Origin: Bacillus salipaludis | GTDB lineage: Bacteria > Bacillota > Bacilli > Bacillales_B > DSM-18226 | DNA length: 64,000 nt | Assembly: GCF_004358205.1 (NCBI RefSeq) | Contig: NZ_SMYO01000004.1 | Span: forward strand, 124,001-188,000 | Reading direction: 5' to 3' | Shown here: piece by piece, positions 44,203 to 54,505 of the stretch | Layout: each line of letters opens with the position of its first letter | How positions within the stretch are numbered: the stretch's first letter is position 1 | The notes under the pieces: generated by a model | The model's input: only the letters and a program-made list of their open reading frames with translations | Told to the model about the DNA's origin: nothing | Database searches by the model: none | Made by a program: the position numbers and the translations under genes

Positions 44203-44392
44203 GCAAAGGGTGTCCATTGGGCATTTCTTTGTTTTTTTGTTAGTAAAATTCAGGTAAATGAAAAAGATAATTGCTATACTAAATCTATAAAGGTTAAAAT
44301 TATAATAGTAATTTGAATTTAATGGATAAATGGATCCTTTTTATGAATATTTAATTTTGAGGGTCGTTATTTTTTATAGTGAGGTGTTTTTT

Positions 44393-45403
44393 ATGACGAT
44401 TTTAGTTACTGGAGGAGCGGGATATATAGGAAGTCACGCTGCTGTTGAACTTTTGGAAAATGGATACGATATTGTAATTCTGGACAATTTGTCAAACAGT
44501 CAAAGGGAATCAATCAATCGTATTAAAGAACTGACAGGAAGAGATTTTCCTTTTTGTGAAGTTGACATTTTGGATCGCGATGCTCTAGATCGTCTATTTA
44601 GCCAGTACAATTTTGATGCAGTTATGCATTTTGCTGGGTTAAAGGCTGTTGGAGAATCAGTCGAAATTCCATTAAAGTATTACAATAATAATATAGTCGG
44701 CACAATTAATTTATGTGAAACAATGGCCAAACATAATGTGAAGAAACTAGTTTTTAGCTCTTCAGCCACAGTCTATGGGGACCCAGAGAGTGTACCAATC
44801 GATGAATCTGCTCGTTTGAATGCAACCAACCCATATGGACGGACTAAATTAATGATCGAAGAGATTCTAAGGGATTTAAATGTTTCTGATTCTACCTGGA
44901 GAATTGCTTTATTGCGTTACTTTAACCCGATCGGTGCACATGAGAGCGGTAGAATTGGAGAAAACCCAAGTGGGATTCCGAATAATTTAATGCCATATAT
45001 TTCACAGGTTGCAGTAGGAAAAAGAGAAAGGCTTTCCGTATTCGGTAATGATTATGAAACGCACGATGGCACAGGGGTCAGAGATTATATCCATGTGGTT
45101 GATCTTGTAAAGGGTCATTTGAAGGCTCTACAATACTTAGATCACAATGAAGGAATCGAAACCTTCAATTTAGGTACAGGGACCGGATACAGTGTTCTAG
45201 ATATCGTGAATACTTTTAAAGAAGTTACTGCCCAAGAGATTCCATATTCAATAGTTGAACGACGTCCAGGAGATATTGGGGTTTGTTATGCCAATCCTGA
45301 AAAAGCAGAAAAAGTACTTGGTTGGGCAGCAGAAAAAGACTTAAAAGAAATGTGTCGAGATACGTGGAATTGGCAATCGAAAAATCCGAATGGGTATGAA
45401 TGA
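44393..45403 (+). CDS. galE: UDP-glucose 4-epimerase
   Basis: This 336-residue short-chain dehydrogenase-type epimerase interconverts UDP-glucose and UDP-galactose (or the GlcNAc/GalNAc pair). The NAD-binding start TILVTGGAGYIGSHAAVELL, the VMHFAGLKAVGESVEIP block, the catalytic SSSATVYGD and NPYGRTK motifs, LRYFNPIGAHESG and GTGVRDYIHV are all present. The ATG at 44393 is used because GTGAGGTG is upstream and the family begins here; an earlier in-frame ATG at 44330 would add 21 residues without motif support. With GalU it supplies UDP-galactose for decorating the wall polymer. A terminator follows, so it is a single-gene unit. Confidence 0.95.
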   Translation: MTILVTGGAGYIGSHAAVELLENGYDIVILDNLSNSQRESINRIKELTGRDFPFCEVDILDRDALDRLFSQYNFDAVMHFAGLKAVGESVEIPLKYYNNNIVGTINLCETMAKHNVKKLVFSSSATVYGDPESVPIDESARLNATNPYGRTKLMIEEILRDLNVSDSTWRIALLRYFNPIGAHESGRIGENPSGIPNNLMPYISQVAVGKRERLSVFGNDYETHDGTGVRDYIHVVDLVKGHLKALQYLDHNEGIETFNLGTGTGYSVLDIVNTFKEVTAQEIPYSIVERRPGDIGVCYANPEKAEKVLGWAAEKDLKEMCRDTWNWQSKNPNGYE

Positions 45404-45465
45404 TGTTTTATTCATTTATAGAATAGATAATTTAATTTAGTTAAATTTATTCAACTAAATTAAAT

Positions 45466-45510
45466 GTAGGGTGTTCCAAATTGATTGATTTGGGGCACCC
45501 TTTTTTTTGT
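45466..45510 (+). terminator. Rho-independent terminator after galE
   Basis: GGGTGTTCCAAAT and ATTTGGGGCACCC pair around TGATTG, followed by eight T residues. Confidence 0.88.
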
Positions 45511-45624
45511 CGTTTTCAAGAAGGGTCTAAAATTAAGTTCTTTTACGGATTGGAATAAATCTAAGTATAATATCTTAACATATGGATATTTTTGATATAA
45601 TCATAGTGTTTTTAGACTATTGAA

Positions 45625-45865
45625 ATGATGGGTAAGGTTGATGGGTTCACGATTTTAAAAAGAATTTTAGCCATTTTCATGATTGCTGCTTTAATGCTGC
45701 CAGCTCAAAGCGCAAGTGCGGCAGAATTAACAGCCACTGTTGGTTCCAATAATAAGTAAATGGAACGAGTCCTAGTATTTCTTTTAAAAACGGGCAAGCA
45801 GGCACTGCTAATAGTGGAATCAAGAACATAAAAATAGGAGTATATGACTCATTAGGGGGGAAGGA
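45625..45865 (+). pseudogene. Broken gene for a secreted protein
   Basis: ATG at 45625 opens a clear signal peptide (about residues 1-33, with AALMLPAQSASA before the cleavage site) and then stops after ELTATVGSNNK. The next frame continues NGTSPSISFKNGQAGTANSG, then IKNIKIGVYDSLGGKD. One frameshift joins them. The 3' part is lost at the deacetylase start. The remaining sequence is beta-domain-like. Confidence 0.55.
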
Positions 45866-45867
45866 CC

Positions 45868-46584
45868 ATGGTTAAAAAGTCTGCAACTGTGCTGTTTGCT
45901 ATGCTACTGATATTAAGTACGGGGTTTTTTACTGATTCTGTTTCATATGCAGCCGAGCATCGTTCTAGTAAGGTTGTCTACCTAACCTTTGATGATGGAC
46001 CCAATCAGTATACTCCAAAGATTCTTGATATTTTAAAAAGGAAAAAAGCACATGCCACTTTCTTTATGATTGAAGGAAATATTAAACGGAACCCTAAAAC
46101 CGTAAAACGCATCATTAAAGAAGGCAATTATCCGGGGCTGCATAGTGTTTCCCATAGTATAACCAAACTTTATCGCGGCAGTTCTAAAAATGTTGCCATT
46201 GAAATGGAAAAGACAAGACAGACACTACTTAAGGTTGCCCATTTTAATAGCCATCTTACAAGAGTTCCCTATGGAAGCAAGCCCTATATGACACAGCCGT
46301 TCCGAGATGCTTTAGCCAATAAAGGATTTAAAATGTGGGATTGGAATATTGATACGCTAGATTGGAAGTATAATAGAACAAATCCTGGCACGATCACTTC
46401 AAGGGTAAAATCAGGACTCGTGGGGAAAAAAGGTCCGATTGTCATCCTGTTTCACGATTCAAAAGGTACGGCACAACAACTTCCTATCATTATAGATTAT
46501 CTTCGAAAAAAGGGCTATACCTTACAGGTTTATAATCCGAAACATCATATTGTGATGAATTTCTGGGGTGACCGGAGGTTCTAG
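45868..46584 (+). CDS. Secreted polysaccharide deacetylase (NodB domain, CE4)
   Basis: This is a 238-residue exported metal-dependent deacetylase. A signal peptide covers about 1-30. The NodB domain spans about 35-225 with motif 1 TFDDGP near residue 42, motif 2 HSVSHS (HSxxH) near 94, motif 3 RVPYGS, WNIDTLDW, and the catalytic-base region ILFHD near 193. The Asp-Asp, His-His triad and His are all intact, so it should be active. It likely deacetylates GlcNAc or MurNAc in peptidoglycan or an N-acetyl sugar in a surface polymer. GGGGGGAAGG precedes the ATG. It is preceded by a broken secreted-protein gene and followed by a terminator. Confidence 0.92.
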   Translation: MVKKSATVLFAMLLILSTGFFTDSVSYAAEHRSSKVVYLTFDDGPNQYTPKILDILKRKKAHATFFMIEGNIKRNPKTVKRIIKEGNYPGLHSVSHSITKLYRGSSKNVAIEMEKTRQTLLKVAHFNSHLTRVPYGSKPYMTQPFRDALANKGFKMWDWNIDTLDWKYNRTNPGTITSRVKSGLVGKKGPIVILFHDSKGTAQQLPIIIDYLRKKGYTLQVYNPKHHIVMNFWGDRRF

Positions 46585-46597
46585 ATAGGTTAAAATA

Positions 46598-46635
46598 TTG
46601 ACTGCAAAAAGGCTAACAATAGAGGATTAGCCTTT
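46598..46635 (+). terminator. Rho-independent terminator
   Basis: AAAAAGGCTAA and TTAGCCTTTTT pair around CAATAGAGGA, 15 bases after the deacetylase stop. Confidence 0.87.
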
Positions 46636-46835
46636 TTATTTATCATTTATTCATTTTCTATACATAATAGCTATAAATTGTTAAAATCTAATAAGAAACT
46701 TGTCGAATTCTAGGAGTGTGGAAAAAAGATATACAAATAATCTGGATAGCAGACCTTTTAACTCATAGAATTTGTCAAAGATTAATGACCATAAATTAAG
46801 GTAAAAAACAATTATAGTAGGGTGATCAATAAAAG

Positions 46836-49800
46836 ATGATATTACAAACGCTAAGAAAATTGAAACGATTTTTAACGAATTCAAATAAATATCGGTTAAA
46901 AAAACAATTAATAATTCAGCAAGAAAATCAAAAGCTATACATAAATGGTGAATTAAATAAGCAATTCAAGGCAAAAGAACTTTGGCTTATATCTGATAAC
47001 GAGGAATCAAAATTTAAAATAGCTGAAACTAATCTGTCTTCAACCTTCTCTTTTGAAACAGATTTAACAATTTACGAGGAATTGATTCAGGAAGATGTAT
47101 ATAAATTTTTCATTTTAGTGCAAGTTCCAAAATCGGTGTTAACTGAAAGTCAATATAATAAGATTCAATCCACTGCTAAAACGATTCAAAATCATGACGG
47201 CAATATTATTTTAGAGTACTTCATTCGTATGGGAAAATTTGAAAAAACTCAATTTAAGGGGTTAGATGGATTTAAATTAGGACAAAAATCAGGAATTATT
47301 TATCTTACTAAAAACAATTTTATTTCCGTAGCATTTGATAAAGAAGTAAACGGCAAGCTGAAGGTAAAAATTGAAAAAATAAAATCCAGCAAAAATCAAT
47401 TTTTTATTAGTGGAAAAGTTACAATACAGGTTTCACATATTAAGGAAGCTTCTATTTTGTTACAGGGGCGTGAAACAGGAATCAAGGTAGAAATACCTAT
47501 TGAAATTGATTTTAACCATGAAAAGACTATTCAATCATACGGAAATAACATTTATCAATATCAGGCGACAATTAATTTTAATTCATTACTAAACGGTAAA
47601 CCTTTAGATGTGGATATATATGATTTCTATTTAAATCTTAATTTAAATAATAGTTCTGAAAATAAAGTGGTGAGAATAGGATCCCCTACAATTAGGGCAA
47701 AACGATATTCTAAACCTGCTTATGCCCACGATGGAGATTTTATGTATATTGTCACACCGTATTTTACATTTAAATATGTGAATCTTTCTATTCAAATAAA
47801 TATGTTCGAAAAGGATACTCTTAACTATTTATTACGAATGATGAAATGGGCATTGTTCCTAAGATTTCTAAACAATTATCGGGATATTTGGATTGTAGGA
47901 GAACGCCCTTATAAAGCTCAGGATACGGGATATCACTTTTTTAAATATATGCGGATAAAGCACCCGGAACGAAATGTTTATTATGTAATTGAAAAGGATT
48001 CTCCTGAATTAGAGAATGTAAAGGACCTTGGAAATATATTGTTTTATGGTTCAAAAGAACATATCTGGCATACCATAATGGCCCGAAGAGTTATTGGATC
48101 TCATCATGCTGATTATCTTTACCCGTTAAGAACCGAAAACTTTAAAAAGATTGTCAAGGCCAAAAAGGTCTTTTTACAGCATGGAGTAATGGGGACAAAA
48201 AACATGGTAGCCAATTATGGGGTTACTTCTCCTAACTTTTACACTGATTTATTTATTGTTAGTTCAGACTATGAAAAAAGCTATATTGTTCAAGACTTCG
48301 GTTATCATCCTGCCGATGTAGCTGTTACAGGTTTATCAAGATTTGATAGTCTTTTTCAAAAAGATGTAAAAACTAAGCGGCAATTATTAATTATCCCAAC
48401 GTGGCGGGAATGGATTGTTACCGATGAAAAATTCCTGGAAAGTGAATATTTCGAACGTTATCGTGACTTGGTTAACCATCCGGCGCTTCATGAGTACGCA
48501 AAAAAATATGATTTTGAGATAGTTTTTTGTTTGCATCCCAATATGCAGAGGTTTACTCCCTTTTTTAAGGACGCTCCGGTCAAAATTGTTAGTCAAGGAG
48601 AGGTGGATGTACAACATTTATTAAAAGAAAGTGCCATGATGATTACTGACTATTCCAGCGTTGCATTTGATATGAGTTTCCTGCATAAACCGATTATTTA
48701 TTATCAATTTGATCGTGACCGTTTTATTGGAAAATTTCCATCCCATCTTGATTTAGATAATGACCTTCCAGGGGATATTGTGTATCAAATTGAAGATGTC
48801 CTTAGTAGCGTTGAAAACTATGCGCAAACCAATTTTGAAATGAAACCTGAAAATAAAAAACGTGCAGCAAAATTTTTAAAATATCATGACCAAAATTCTA
48901 GCAAGAGAATTTATGAAAAAACGCTTAATATTCGTAAAAAACCACTATATTCATCTGTAATGAAAAGTGAAGTAATTAAAGCTTTTTATAGGAGATTTAG
49001 AAAAAGTAGATATTATTTTCCTCTTATGAAGACTTTTTATAAACTGGCAAAAACAATGCTTCCAGTGAATCAGAAATTAATTTTATTTGAAAGTGGTTTA
49101 GGCAAACAATATGCAGATAGCCCTCGCTATATTTATGAGGAAATTGTACGCAGAGGCCTTAAGTATAAAAAAGTATGGGTATACAATCAGCAGAAACGGT
49201 TTAATGACCCGAACACAATATATGTAAAGAGATTAAGTATTAAATATTATTATTATCTTGCTAGAGCTAGATATTGGGTCAATAACCAAAATTTCCCTAC
49301 CTATATTCAAAAAAGAAAGGGTACTACTTATATACAAACATGGCACGGTACTCCTCTAAAAAAGATGCTGAATGATATTGAAAATGTTCAAGGCAGGACG
49401 GATGATTATGTGGAACGTGTATCCGGGGCTGTTAAGAATTGGGATTATTTAATTTCACCAAGTCCTTATGCAACAAAAGCATTTAAAAGTGCTTTTCGTT
49501 ATAACGGAGAAATACTAGAAATTGGTTATCCTCGAAATGATTTATTTTACTGGAAAAACAATCAAGCCATTGCTAAGAAAGTCCGGAACAGCCTTAAGCT
49601 TCCAGAAGGTAAAAAAGTCATTTTGTATGCACCAACATTTAGAGATAATCAGACAGACGGTACCAATAATTTTAAATTTGATATCAATTTTGATTTTGAG
49701 CAAATGAAGGAAAAGTTAGGAAATAATTATATATTGCTTCTGAGAATGCATGTCGTTGTTAAAAATAAAGTGGTTATTCCTGAGGAATACAAAGATTTTA

Positions 49801-50177
49801 TTTTTAATGTATCTTCTTATCCGGATATTCAGGAACTTTATTTGATAACAGATATACTAATAACAGACTATTCATCTGTTATGTTTGATTTTGCCAATAC
49901 AAAAAGGCCGATTTTATTTTACACATACGATTTAGAAATATATCGTGACCAATTACGCGGATTTTATATGGATTTTGAAAAAGAAGCCCCAGGGCCACTA
50001 TTAAAAACGAGTGATGAGTTAATTGCCGCTATACAATATATAGAGAGCATTCAGAAGCAATACAAAAATAAATATCTTGATTTTTATAATAAATATTGTA
50101 AGTTAGAGGATGGATTCGCATCAGAACGTTTAGTCGATAGAATATTTGGAACAAACGTTGGAGGAAAAAACCATTAG
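46836..50177 (+). CDS. Two-domain CDP-glycerol glycerophosphotransferase
   Basis: This 1113-residue enzyme carries two complete CDP-alditol transferase domains. A beta-rich N-terminal part (about 30-290) is followed by a helix. Domain 1 (about 345-690) is of the QHGV class, with LQHGVMGTKN near 446, GLSRFDS, IPTWREW and ITDYSSVAFD near 603. Domain 2 (about 745-1105) is of the WHGTPLK class, with SGLGKQYADSP near 751, QTWHGTPLKKM near 834, GYPRNDLFY and ITDYSSVMFDF near 1007. Having one of each class in one chain suggests two successive or alternating transfers, for example priming then elongation, or glycerol- versus ribitol-phosphate. That is inference. AGGGTG lies before the ATG. Confidence 0.9.
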   Translation: MILQTLRKLKRFLTNSNKYRLKKQLIIQQENQKLYINGELNKQFKAKELWLISDNEESKFKIAETNLSSTFSFETDLTIYEELIQEDVYKFFILVQVPKSVLTESQYNKIQSTAKTIQNHDGNIILEYFIRMGKFEKTQFKGLDGFKLGQKSGIIYLTKNNFISVAFDKEVNGKLKVKIEKIKSSKNQFFISGKVTIQVSHIKEASILLQGRETGIKVEIPIEIDFNHEKTIQSYGNNIYQYQATINFNSLLNGKPLDVDIYDFYLNLNLNNSSENKVVRIGSPTIRAKRYSKPAYAHDGDFMYIVTPYFTFKYVNLSIQINMFEKDTLNYLLRMMKWALFLRFLNNYRDIWIVGERPYKAQDTGYHFFKYMRIKHPERNVYYVIEKDSPELENVKDLGNILFYGSKEHIWHTIMARRVIGSHHADYLYPLRTENFKKIVKAKKVFLQHGVMGTKNMVANYGVTSPNFYTDLFIVSSDYEKSYIVQDFGYHPADVAVTGLSRFDSLFQKDVKTKRQLLIIPTWREWIVTDEKFLESEYFERYRDLVNHPALHEYAKKYDFEIVFCLHPNMQRFTPFFKDAPVKIVSQGEVDVQHLLKESAMMITDYSSVAFDMSFLHKPIIYYQFDRDRFIGKFPSHLDLDNDLPGDIVYQIEDVLSSVENYAQTNFEMKPENKKRAAKFLKYHDQNSSKRIYEKTLNIRKKPLYSSVMKSEVIKAFYRRFRKSRYYFPLMKTFYKLAKTMLPVNQKLILFESGLGKQYADSPRYIYEEIVRRGLKYKKVWVYNQQKRFNDPNTIYVKRLSIKYYYYLARARYWVNNQNFPTYIQKRKGTTYIQTWHGTPLKKMLNDIENVQGRTDDYVERVSGAVKNWDYLISPSPYATKAFKSAFRYNGEILEIGYPRNDLFYWKNNQAIAKKVRNSLKLPEGKKVILYAPTFRDNQTDGTNNFKFDINFDFEQMKEKLGNNYILLLRMHVVVKNKVVIPEEYKDFIFNVSSYPDIQELYLITDILITDYSSVMFDFANTKRPILFYTYDLEIYRDQLRGFYMDFEKEAPGPLLKTSDELIAAIQYIESIQKQYKNKYLDFYNKYCKLEDGFASERLVDRIFGTNVGGKNH

Positions 50178-50195
50178 TTATTTTAATGGTAAATT

Positions 50196-50241
50196 AGGGG
50201 GCATTTAAAAGGATTGATAAAGTAATTGCCCCCTATTTTAT
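50196..50241 (+). terminator. Rho-independent terminator
   Basis: GGGGGCA and TGCCCCC, with ATT/AAT extension, form a stem around a 24-base loop and are followed by TATTTTATTT. Confidence 0.75.
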
Positions 50242-50283
50242 TTGAGGTAACGGCTTGATTAAATTTATGTGAGGTGCAACTTA

Positions 50284-53163
50284 ATGGTTTTAAACCGACT
50301 TAGAGGTACAATCAAACGGACTGTATGCTCATTAAGTAATGTGAAGTATCAAAATGATCGTATATCCATTTTAATAAAATTGGATTTTTCAGATGAAGCA
50401 TATAGTAAAGGAGCAAAGTTCCTTTATTTAATTAATAGGAAATCGAAAGAGTCACTAAAGTTCCCAAACAGTACGAAAGGAGATGACCTTCAATTACAAT
50501 TTGAAATTCTAGTGAATCGGCAAAAAGACTTTATAACGAATGGTATTTGGGATGCCTATTTACAAATTGAAAAAGAGGGGAAAGTTAAAAAGATTCGTAT
50601 TCAAAATAAATATACGGATTTTATAGAAGCTCCCCCTTTTTACATAAAGGATTTAAATAAAAATTTTTTAGCCTATGCGACTGTTAAAAGAATGTTATCT
50701 TTTAAATGTGTTGACAGTGAGCCAATATTAAAAACAGAATCTTTTGTTCTGGAAGGGAACGGAATTCTAAGGATAAATGGGTATTTATTAGAACCTTCTT
50801 GGAAAGTAAGGGATCTAAAAGCTGTTCAGAAAAGGCTTATTCTTCGTTTTGGTGCTGAGGAAGAAGATATAGTCATTCCCTTGAATGATGTTATTCGTGA
50901 TGATATTTCAAACCTTTATGGTCAAACCCACTCCAATTACGATTGGGCGGGTTTTTCGCTTGATTTGGACTTTCGAAACCATACATATGGATTAAAAGAT
51001 GGAATCACAGCAAAAATGTTCATCCGTTATGAATTTAGCAATCAAATAATCACTTTGCCAATTATGAAGCCTTTGTTTGCCGTTTTTAATAAAACTACGC
51101 CCATCCAAACTTCAGAAGGAATAAAAAATATCGTATTTAAAGAAGAAAAAGGAAGTAAAGTAATTGAGGTTTTATTAATAAAGGAAGAAGTGCATGCAGA
51201 AGTAGATACGATATATTCAGAGCAAGGCGAGATTACCCTTCATGGAAGAATGATTACCACAAATGAAACAAAACATTCTTTAGAAAAAGCCCAAATTGTG
51301 GTTAAAAGACGTTCTTCGGACGAGTTCTATCTTCTTCAGATAGAAACGAACTTGTCTTCTTTTCATCTAACTATAGATTTAAAAAGTCTTATGGATACGA
51401 GTGAACTTTTTAGTCCGGGAATATGGGATCTTTATCTTCAAATAGAAAATAAACAGTATCGACTTGTAACACGTTTAGATGGAATTGTTAATAAACAAAA
51501 ATTTATTACGTTTCCCCAGCATCGTATAACGAACTCAAATGGCAATATTATTGCCATAAAGCCCTACTATACATTGTATGATGAAGTATCCATTCTTTCC
51601 CGCGATTATATTAGTTCAAAAACGATTGAAAAGGCTGAAATCCAAAATGGTAAATTGTTAATTAATGGAAAATTGCATATCCAAAACCCAAATGAGGATC
51701 TTTCAGCTACTCACAAGGGGCATATAATCTTCAAAGGACCGTATGGCAGAAAATACAATCTTCCTGTTATATGGGAATTGAAGAAAACAGAGAAAGCAAA
51801 ATATGAATTTCAATTCTCACTCTCAACAGACCTAACTACAGTAGGATTAAGGGAAAAGGCAGATGAGTTACTGAAAGACATAAATTTTGATTTGATTTAT
51901 TGCGAGATCTTTTTTGAAGACGGCAGTGCCTCTTTTACGGTAAATATTACCCCAGAAAAAGTAGTTTTATCATTAGAAGATCAATTAAAACAAACCAAAA
52001 AAAATCGTGAACGTTTATCTAAATGGGGACTTCGTTTCTACCGTCTTTGCAACAAACTGCTGCCGGTGAATCGGAAGGCTGTAATTTTCCAAAGTTTTTA
52101 TGGTAAAAGCTATTCTGATAACCCGAAAGCAATTTATGAAGAAATGCTTGCTGAGCATCGCAATTTTAAAGCCATTTGGGTTCTTAATAACTTAAAATTC
52201 GATGTGCCAGGAAATCCAATCTTAGTAAGGCCTCGTTCTTTCAAGTATTATTACTATATGGCCATTAGTAAATATTTTGTTAACAACGGAAATTTTCCTG
52301 ATTTTTATGTGAAACGTAAAGGAACTGTTCACTTGCAAACTTGGCATGGCACTCCATTAAAGAAATTAGGATTTGATGTTGACCCTAAGTCAATTGCTTA
52401 TGCGGAGAATACTTCCCCTGAGTTATTAAAACGAATTAAAAGATGGGATTATCTGATTGGTCCTAATCAATACACTGCAGACATTTTAAAAAGGGCCTAT
52501 AAATATAAGAAACAAATGCTGCCTGTCGGGTATCCCCGAAATGATATTTTCTACAAAGGAAATTTAGGAAAGAAAGCAGAGAAAATTAAAGAAGTATTGA
52601 ATATTCCAAGAGATAAAAAGGTCATATTATATGCTCCTACATGGAGAGACTACGAACATCAAAATGGAAATCAGCATAAGGCATATGAATTTAAATTTGA
52701 TTTAAAAGCTTTCAAAGAAAAATTTGCAGAGGGGTATGTTCTTCTCGCTAGATTACACTATTTTGATGCGAGCCGGATAAAGCTTCTTGGCTTTGAAAAT
52801 TTTGTTTACAATGTTTCCAGCTATGATGATATTTCAGAGCTATACCTAATTACAGATTTGTTGATCACTGATTACTCTTCCGTAATGTTTGATTTTGCTA
52901 ATTTGAGTAGGCCAATGATATTTTTTGCCTATGATTTAAAACGCTATGGCTCTCAAGTCCGGGGATTTTACTTCAATTTTAGTAAAGAAGCTCCTGGCCC
53001 AATTGTCACGAATCAAGAAGGTTTATTTGAGGCAATTGAAAATATTAGTGAAGTTAAAGAAGAATATCAGGAAAGATACGATAAATTTAGAGAGACATTT
53101 TGTGAATGGGAAGATGGTCAAGCATCAAAACGTACCATAGAAGCAGTCTTTAAGGAAATATAA
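50284..53163 (+). CDS. CDP-glycerol glycerophosphotransferase with long beta-rich N-terminus (WHGTPLK class)
   Basis: This is a 959-residue protein. The first about 560 residues form several beta-rich accessory modules without known motifs. The transferase domain fills about 590-955: QSFYGKSYSDNP near 602, QTWHGTPLKKLGFD near 685, GYPRNDIFY, YAPTWRDYE, ARLHYFDA and ITDYSSVMFDF near 860. It resembles TagF-type polymerases in the catalytic half, but the N-terminal region is longer than in B. subtilis TagF (746 residues overall). ATG at 50284 follows GAGGTG at seven bases; an upstream GTG in frame at 50269 is less likely. A GT4 gene follows 16 bases later, so the pair is co-transcribed. Confidence 0.92.
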   Translation: MVLNRLRGTIKRTVCSLSNVKYQNDRISILIKLDFSDEAYSKGAKFLYLINRKSKESLKFPNSTKGDDLQLQFEILVNRQKDFITNGIWDAYLQIEKEGKVKKIRIQNKYTDFIEAPPFYIKDLNKNFLAYATVKRMLSFKCVDSEPILKTESFVLEGNGILRINGYLLEPSWKVRDLKAVQKRLILRFGAEEEDIVIPLNDVIRDDISNLYGQTHSNYDWAGFSLDLDFRNHTYGLKDGITAKMFIRYEFSNQIITLPIMKPLFAVFNKTTPIQTSEGIKNIVFKEEKGSKVIEVLLIKEEVHAEVDTIYSEQGEITLHGRMITTNETKHSLEKAQIVVKRRSSDEFYLLQIETNLSSFHLTIDLKSLMDTSELFSPGIWDLYLQIENKQYRLVTRLDGIVNKQKFITFPQHRITNSNGNIIAIKPYYTLYDEVSILSRDYISSKTIEKAEIQNGKLLINGKLHIQNPNEDLSATHKGHIIFKGPYGRKYNLPVIWELKKTEKAKYEFQFSLSTDLTTVGLREKADELLKDINFDLIYCEIFFEDGSASFTVNITPEKVVLSLEDQLKQTKKNRERLSKWGLRFYRLCNKLLPVNRKAVIFQSFYGKSYSDNPKAIYEEMLAEHRNFKAIWVLNNLKFDVPGNPILVRPRSFKYYYYMAISKYFVNNGNFPDFYVKRKGTVHLQTWHGTPLKKLGFDVDPKSIAYAENTSPELLKRIKRWDYLIGPNQYTADILKRAYKYKKQMLPVGYPRNDIFYKGNLGKKAEKIKEVLNIPRDKKVILYAPTWRDYEHQNGNQHKAYEFKFDLKAFKEKFAEGYVLLARLHYFDASRIKLLGFENFVYNVSSYDDISELYLITDLLITDYSSVMFDFANLSRPMIFFAYDLKRYGSQVRGFYFNFSKEAPGPIVTNQEGLFEAIENISEVKEEYQERYDKFRETFCEWEDGQASKRTIEAVFKEI

Positions 53164-53179
53164 GAAAGGAGAACATTTT

Positions 53180-54346
53180 GTGAAACTATATTTTTTGGTG
53201 TTTGATATTTATGGAATGGGCGGAACAGTAAGAACGGTGTTAAATGTAACGAACTATTTAGCACAAGCAGGTTACGATGTTGAGATTATTAGTGTATTTC
53301 GTTACCGCCAAGAACCTTTTTTTGCGATTGATCCGAGAATTACTATTAATGTACTGCACGATATGGTCAATCGAAAGAATAGGAAGGACAAATCTCCAAT
53401 TATTGAGAAATTATCTAAAATGAAGAGTAGGCTTATTCACCCTGATGATGAAGCGATTCATTTCTTTTCACTTCTAACTGATTTAAAAATGTATAAGTAC
53501 TTAAAAACAATTACTTCAGGTATTTTAATCACAACTCGTCCGAGTTTTAATATATTTGCGAGTAAATATCGAAATAAAGCTGTGCGTATCATTGGCCAGG
53601 AGCATTTAAACTTTTCCATTTATCCCGACCGGTTAAAAAAAGCAATCATAAAGAATTATATTCATTTGGATTATCTAGCGACGTTAACGGATGAGGATAC
53701 AAAAGATTATAAACGACTTCTTGAGGGAAGAGATCACAAGGTAAAGGTAAGAAAGATTACAAATTCAATTCCTAAATTACAGGGTGTTATTTCCTCGCTG
53801 GAATATAAGACGATTATCGCCGCAGGACGTTTAGTGCCACAAAAAGGATTTGATTTATTAATCGAAGCATTTAAAATCGTCCATGAAAAATATCCAGATT
53901 GGAAGTTGAAAATTTTTGGTTATGGACGTGACAAAGATTTTCTCATGGGTTTAATAGAGGAAAATAAACTTTATAACCATGTACTTCTTATGGGACCTAC
54001 GCAGCATATTGATATTGAATTGTCTAAAGCGTCTATCTATGCTTTAAGTTCGCGATTTGAAGGTTTCGGGATGGTCATTGTCGAGGCTATGCAATGTGGT
54101 GTACCAGTTGTTAGTTTTGACTGTCCAATGGGACCAAGTGAAATTATTTCTCATAATGAAGATGGCCTGCTAATAGAAGATGGTAATGTAGAAGAATTTG
54201 CAAAAGGTTTAATTGAACTTATGGGGAACGAAGAGAAAAGGAAATACTTTGCTAAAAATGGGTTAATAAATGTCAAAAGATATGAAATTGATCAAATAGG
54301 TCAGATATGGAAAGAAACTATCGATGAAGTTTTCCAAAGTGTATAA
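53180..54346 (+). CDS. Family-4 glycosyltransferase
   Basis: This 388-residue GT-B enzyme should transfer a sugar from a nucleotide donor with retention. N-terminal half: FDIYGMGGTVRTVLNVTNYL. C-terminal half: IIAAGRLVPQKGFDLLIEAF and the EX7E nucleotide-binding motif FEGFGMVIVEAMQCGVPVVS. Length is standard for GT4 and shorter than TagE-type poly(glycerol-phosphate) glucosyltransferases. GTG start with AAAGGAG at eight bases. The close spacing after a CDP-glycerol polymerase implies that it glycosylates the same polymer. GalU and GalE nearby make UDP-glucose or UDP-galactose likely donors (inference). A terminator follows. Confidence 0.92.
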   Translation: MKLYFLVFDIYGMGGTVRTVLNVTNYLAQAGYDVEIISVFRYRQEPFFAIDPRITINVLHDMVNRKNRKDKSPIIEKLSKMKSRLIHPDDEAIHFFSLLTDLKMYKYLKTITSGILITTRPSFNIFASKYRNKAVRIIGQEHLNFSIYPDRLKKAIIKNYIHLDYLATLTDEDTKDYKRLLEGRDHKVKVRKITNSIPKLQGVISSLEYKTIIAAGRLVPQKGFDLLIEAFKIVHEKYPDWKLKIFGYGRDKDFLMGLIEENKLYNHVLLMGPTQHIDIELSKASIYALSSRFEGFGMVIVEAMQCGVPVVSFDCPMGPSEIISHNEDGLLIEDGNVEEFAKGLIELMGNEEKRKYFAKNGLINVKRYEIDQIGQIWKETIDEVFQSV

Positions 54347-54397
54347 AGAAAGTGTGTTTGTTCCTATAAAAGATGAGATAAAACCTATATAGAATTT

Positions 54398-54453
54398 TAA
54401 AAAGTACCCTATAGAGTAGACACTTAAAAAAGTCTACCTATGGGGTACTTTTT
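54398..54453 (+). terminator. Rho-independent terminator
   Basis: AAAGTACCC and GGGTACTTTTTT outer arms, with AGTAGAC/GTCTACC inner pairing, follow the GT4 gene. Confidence 0.88.
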
Positions 54454-54505
54454 TGTATAATTACAAAATCATAACTAGAGAAACTAACTTGGAGACGGAG
54501 AAATT

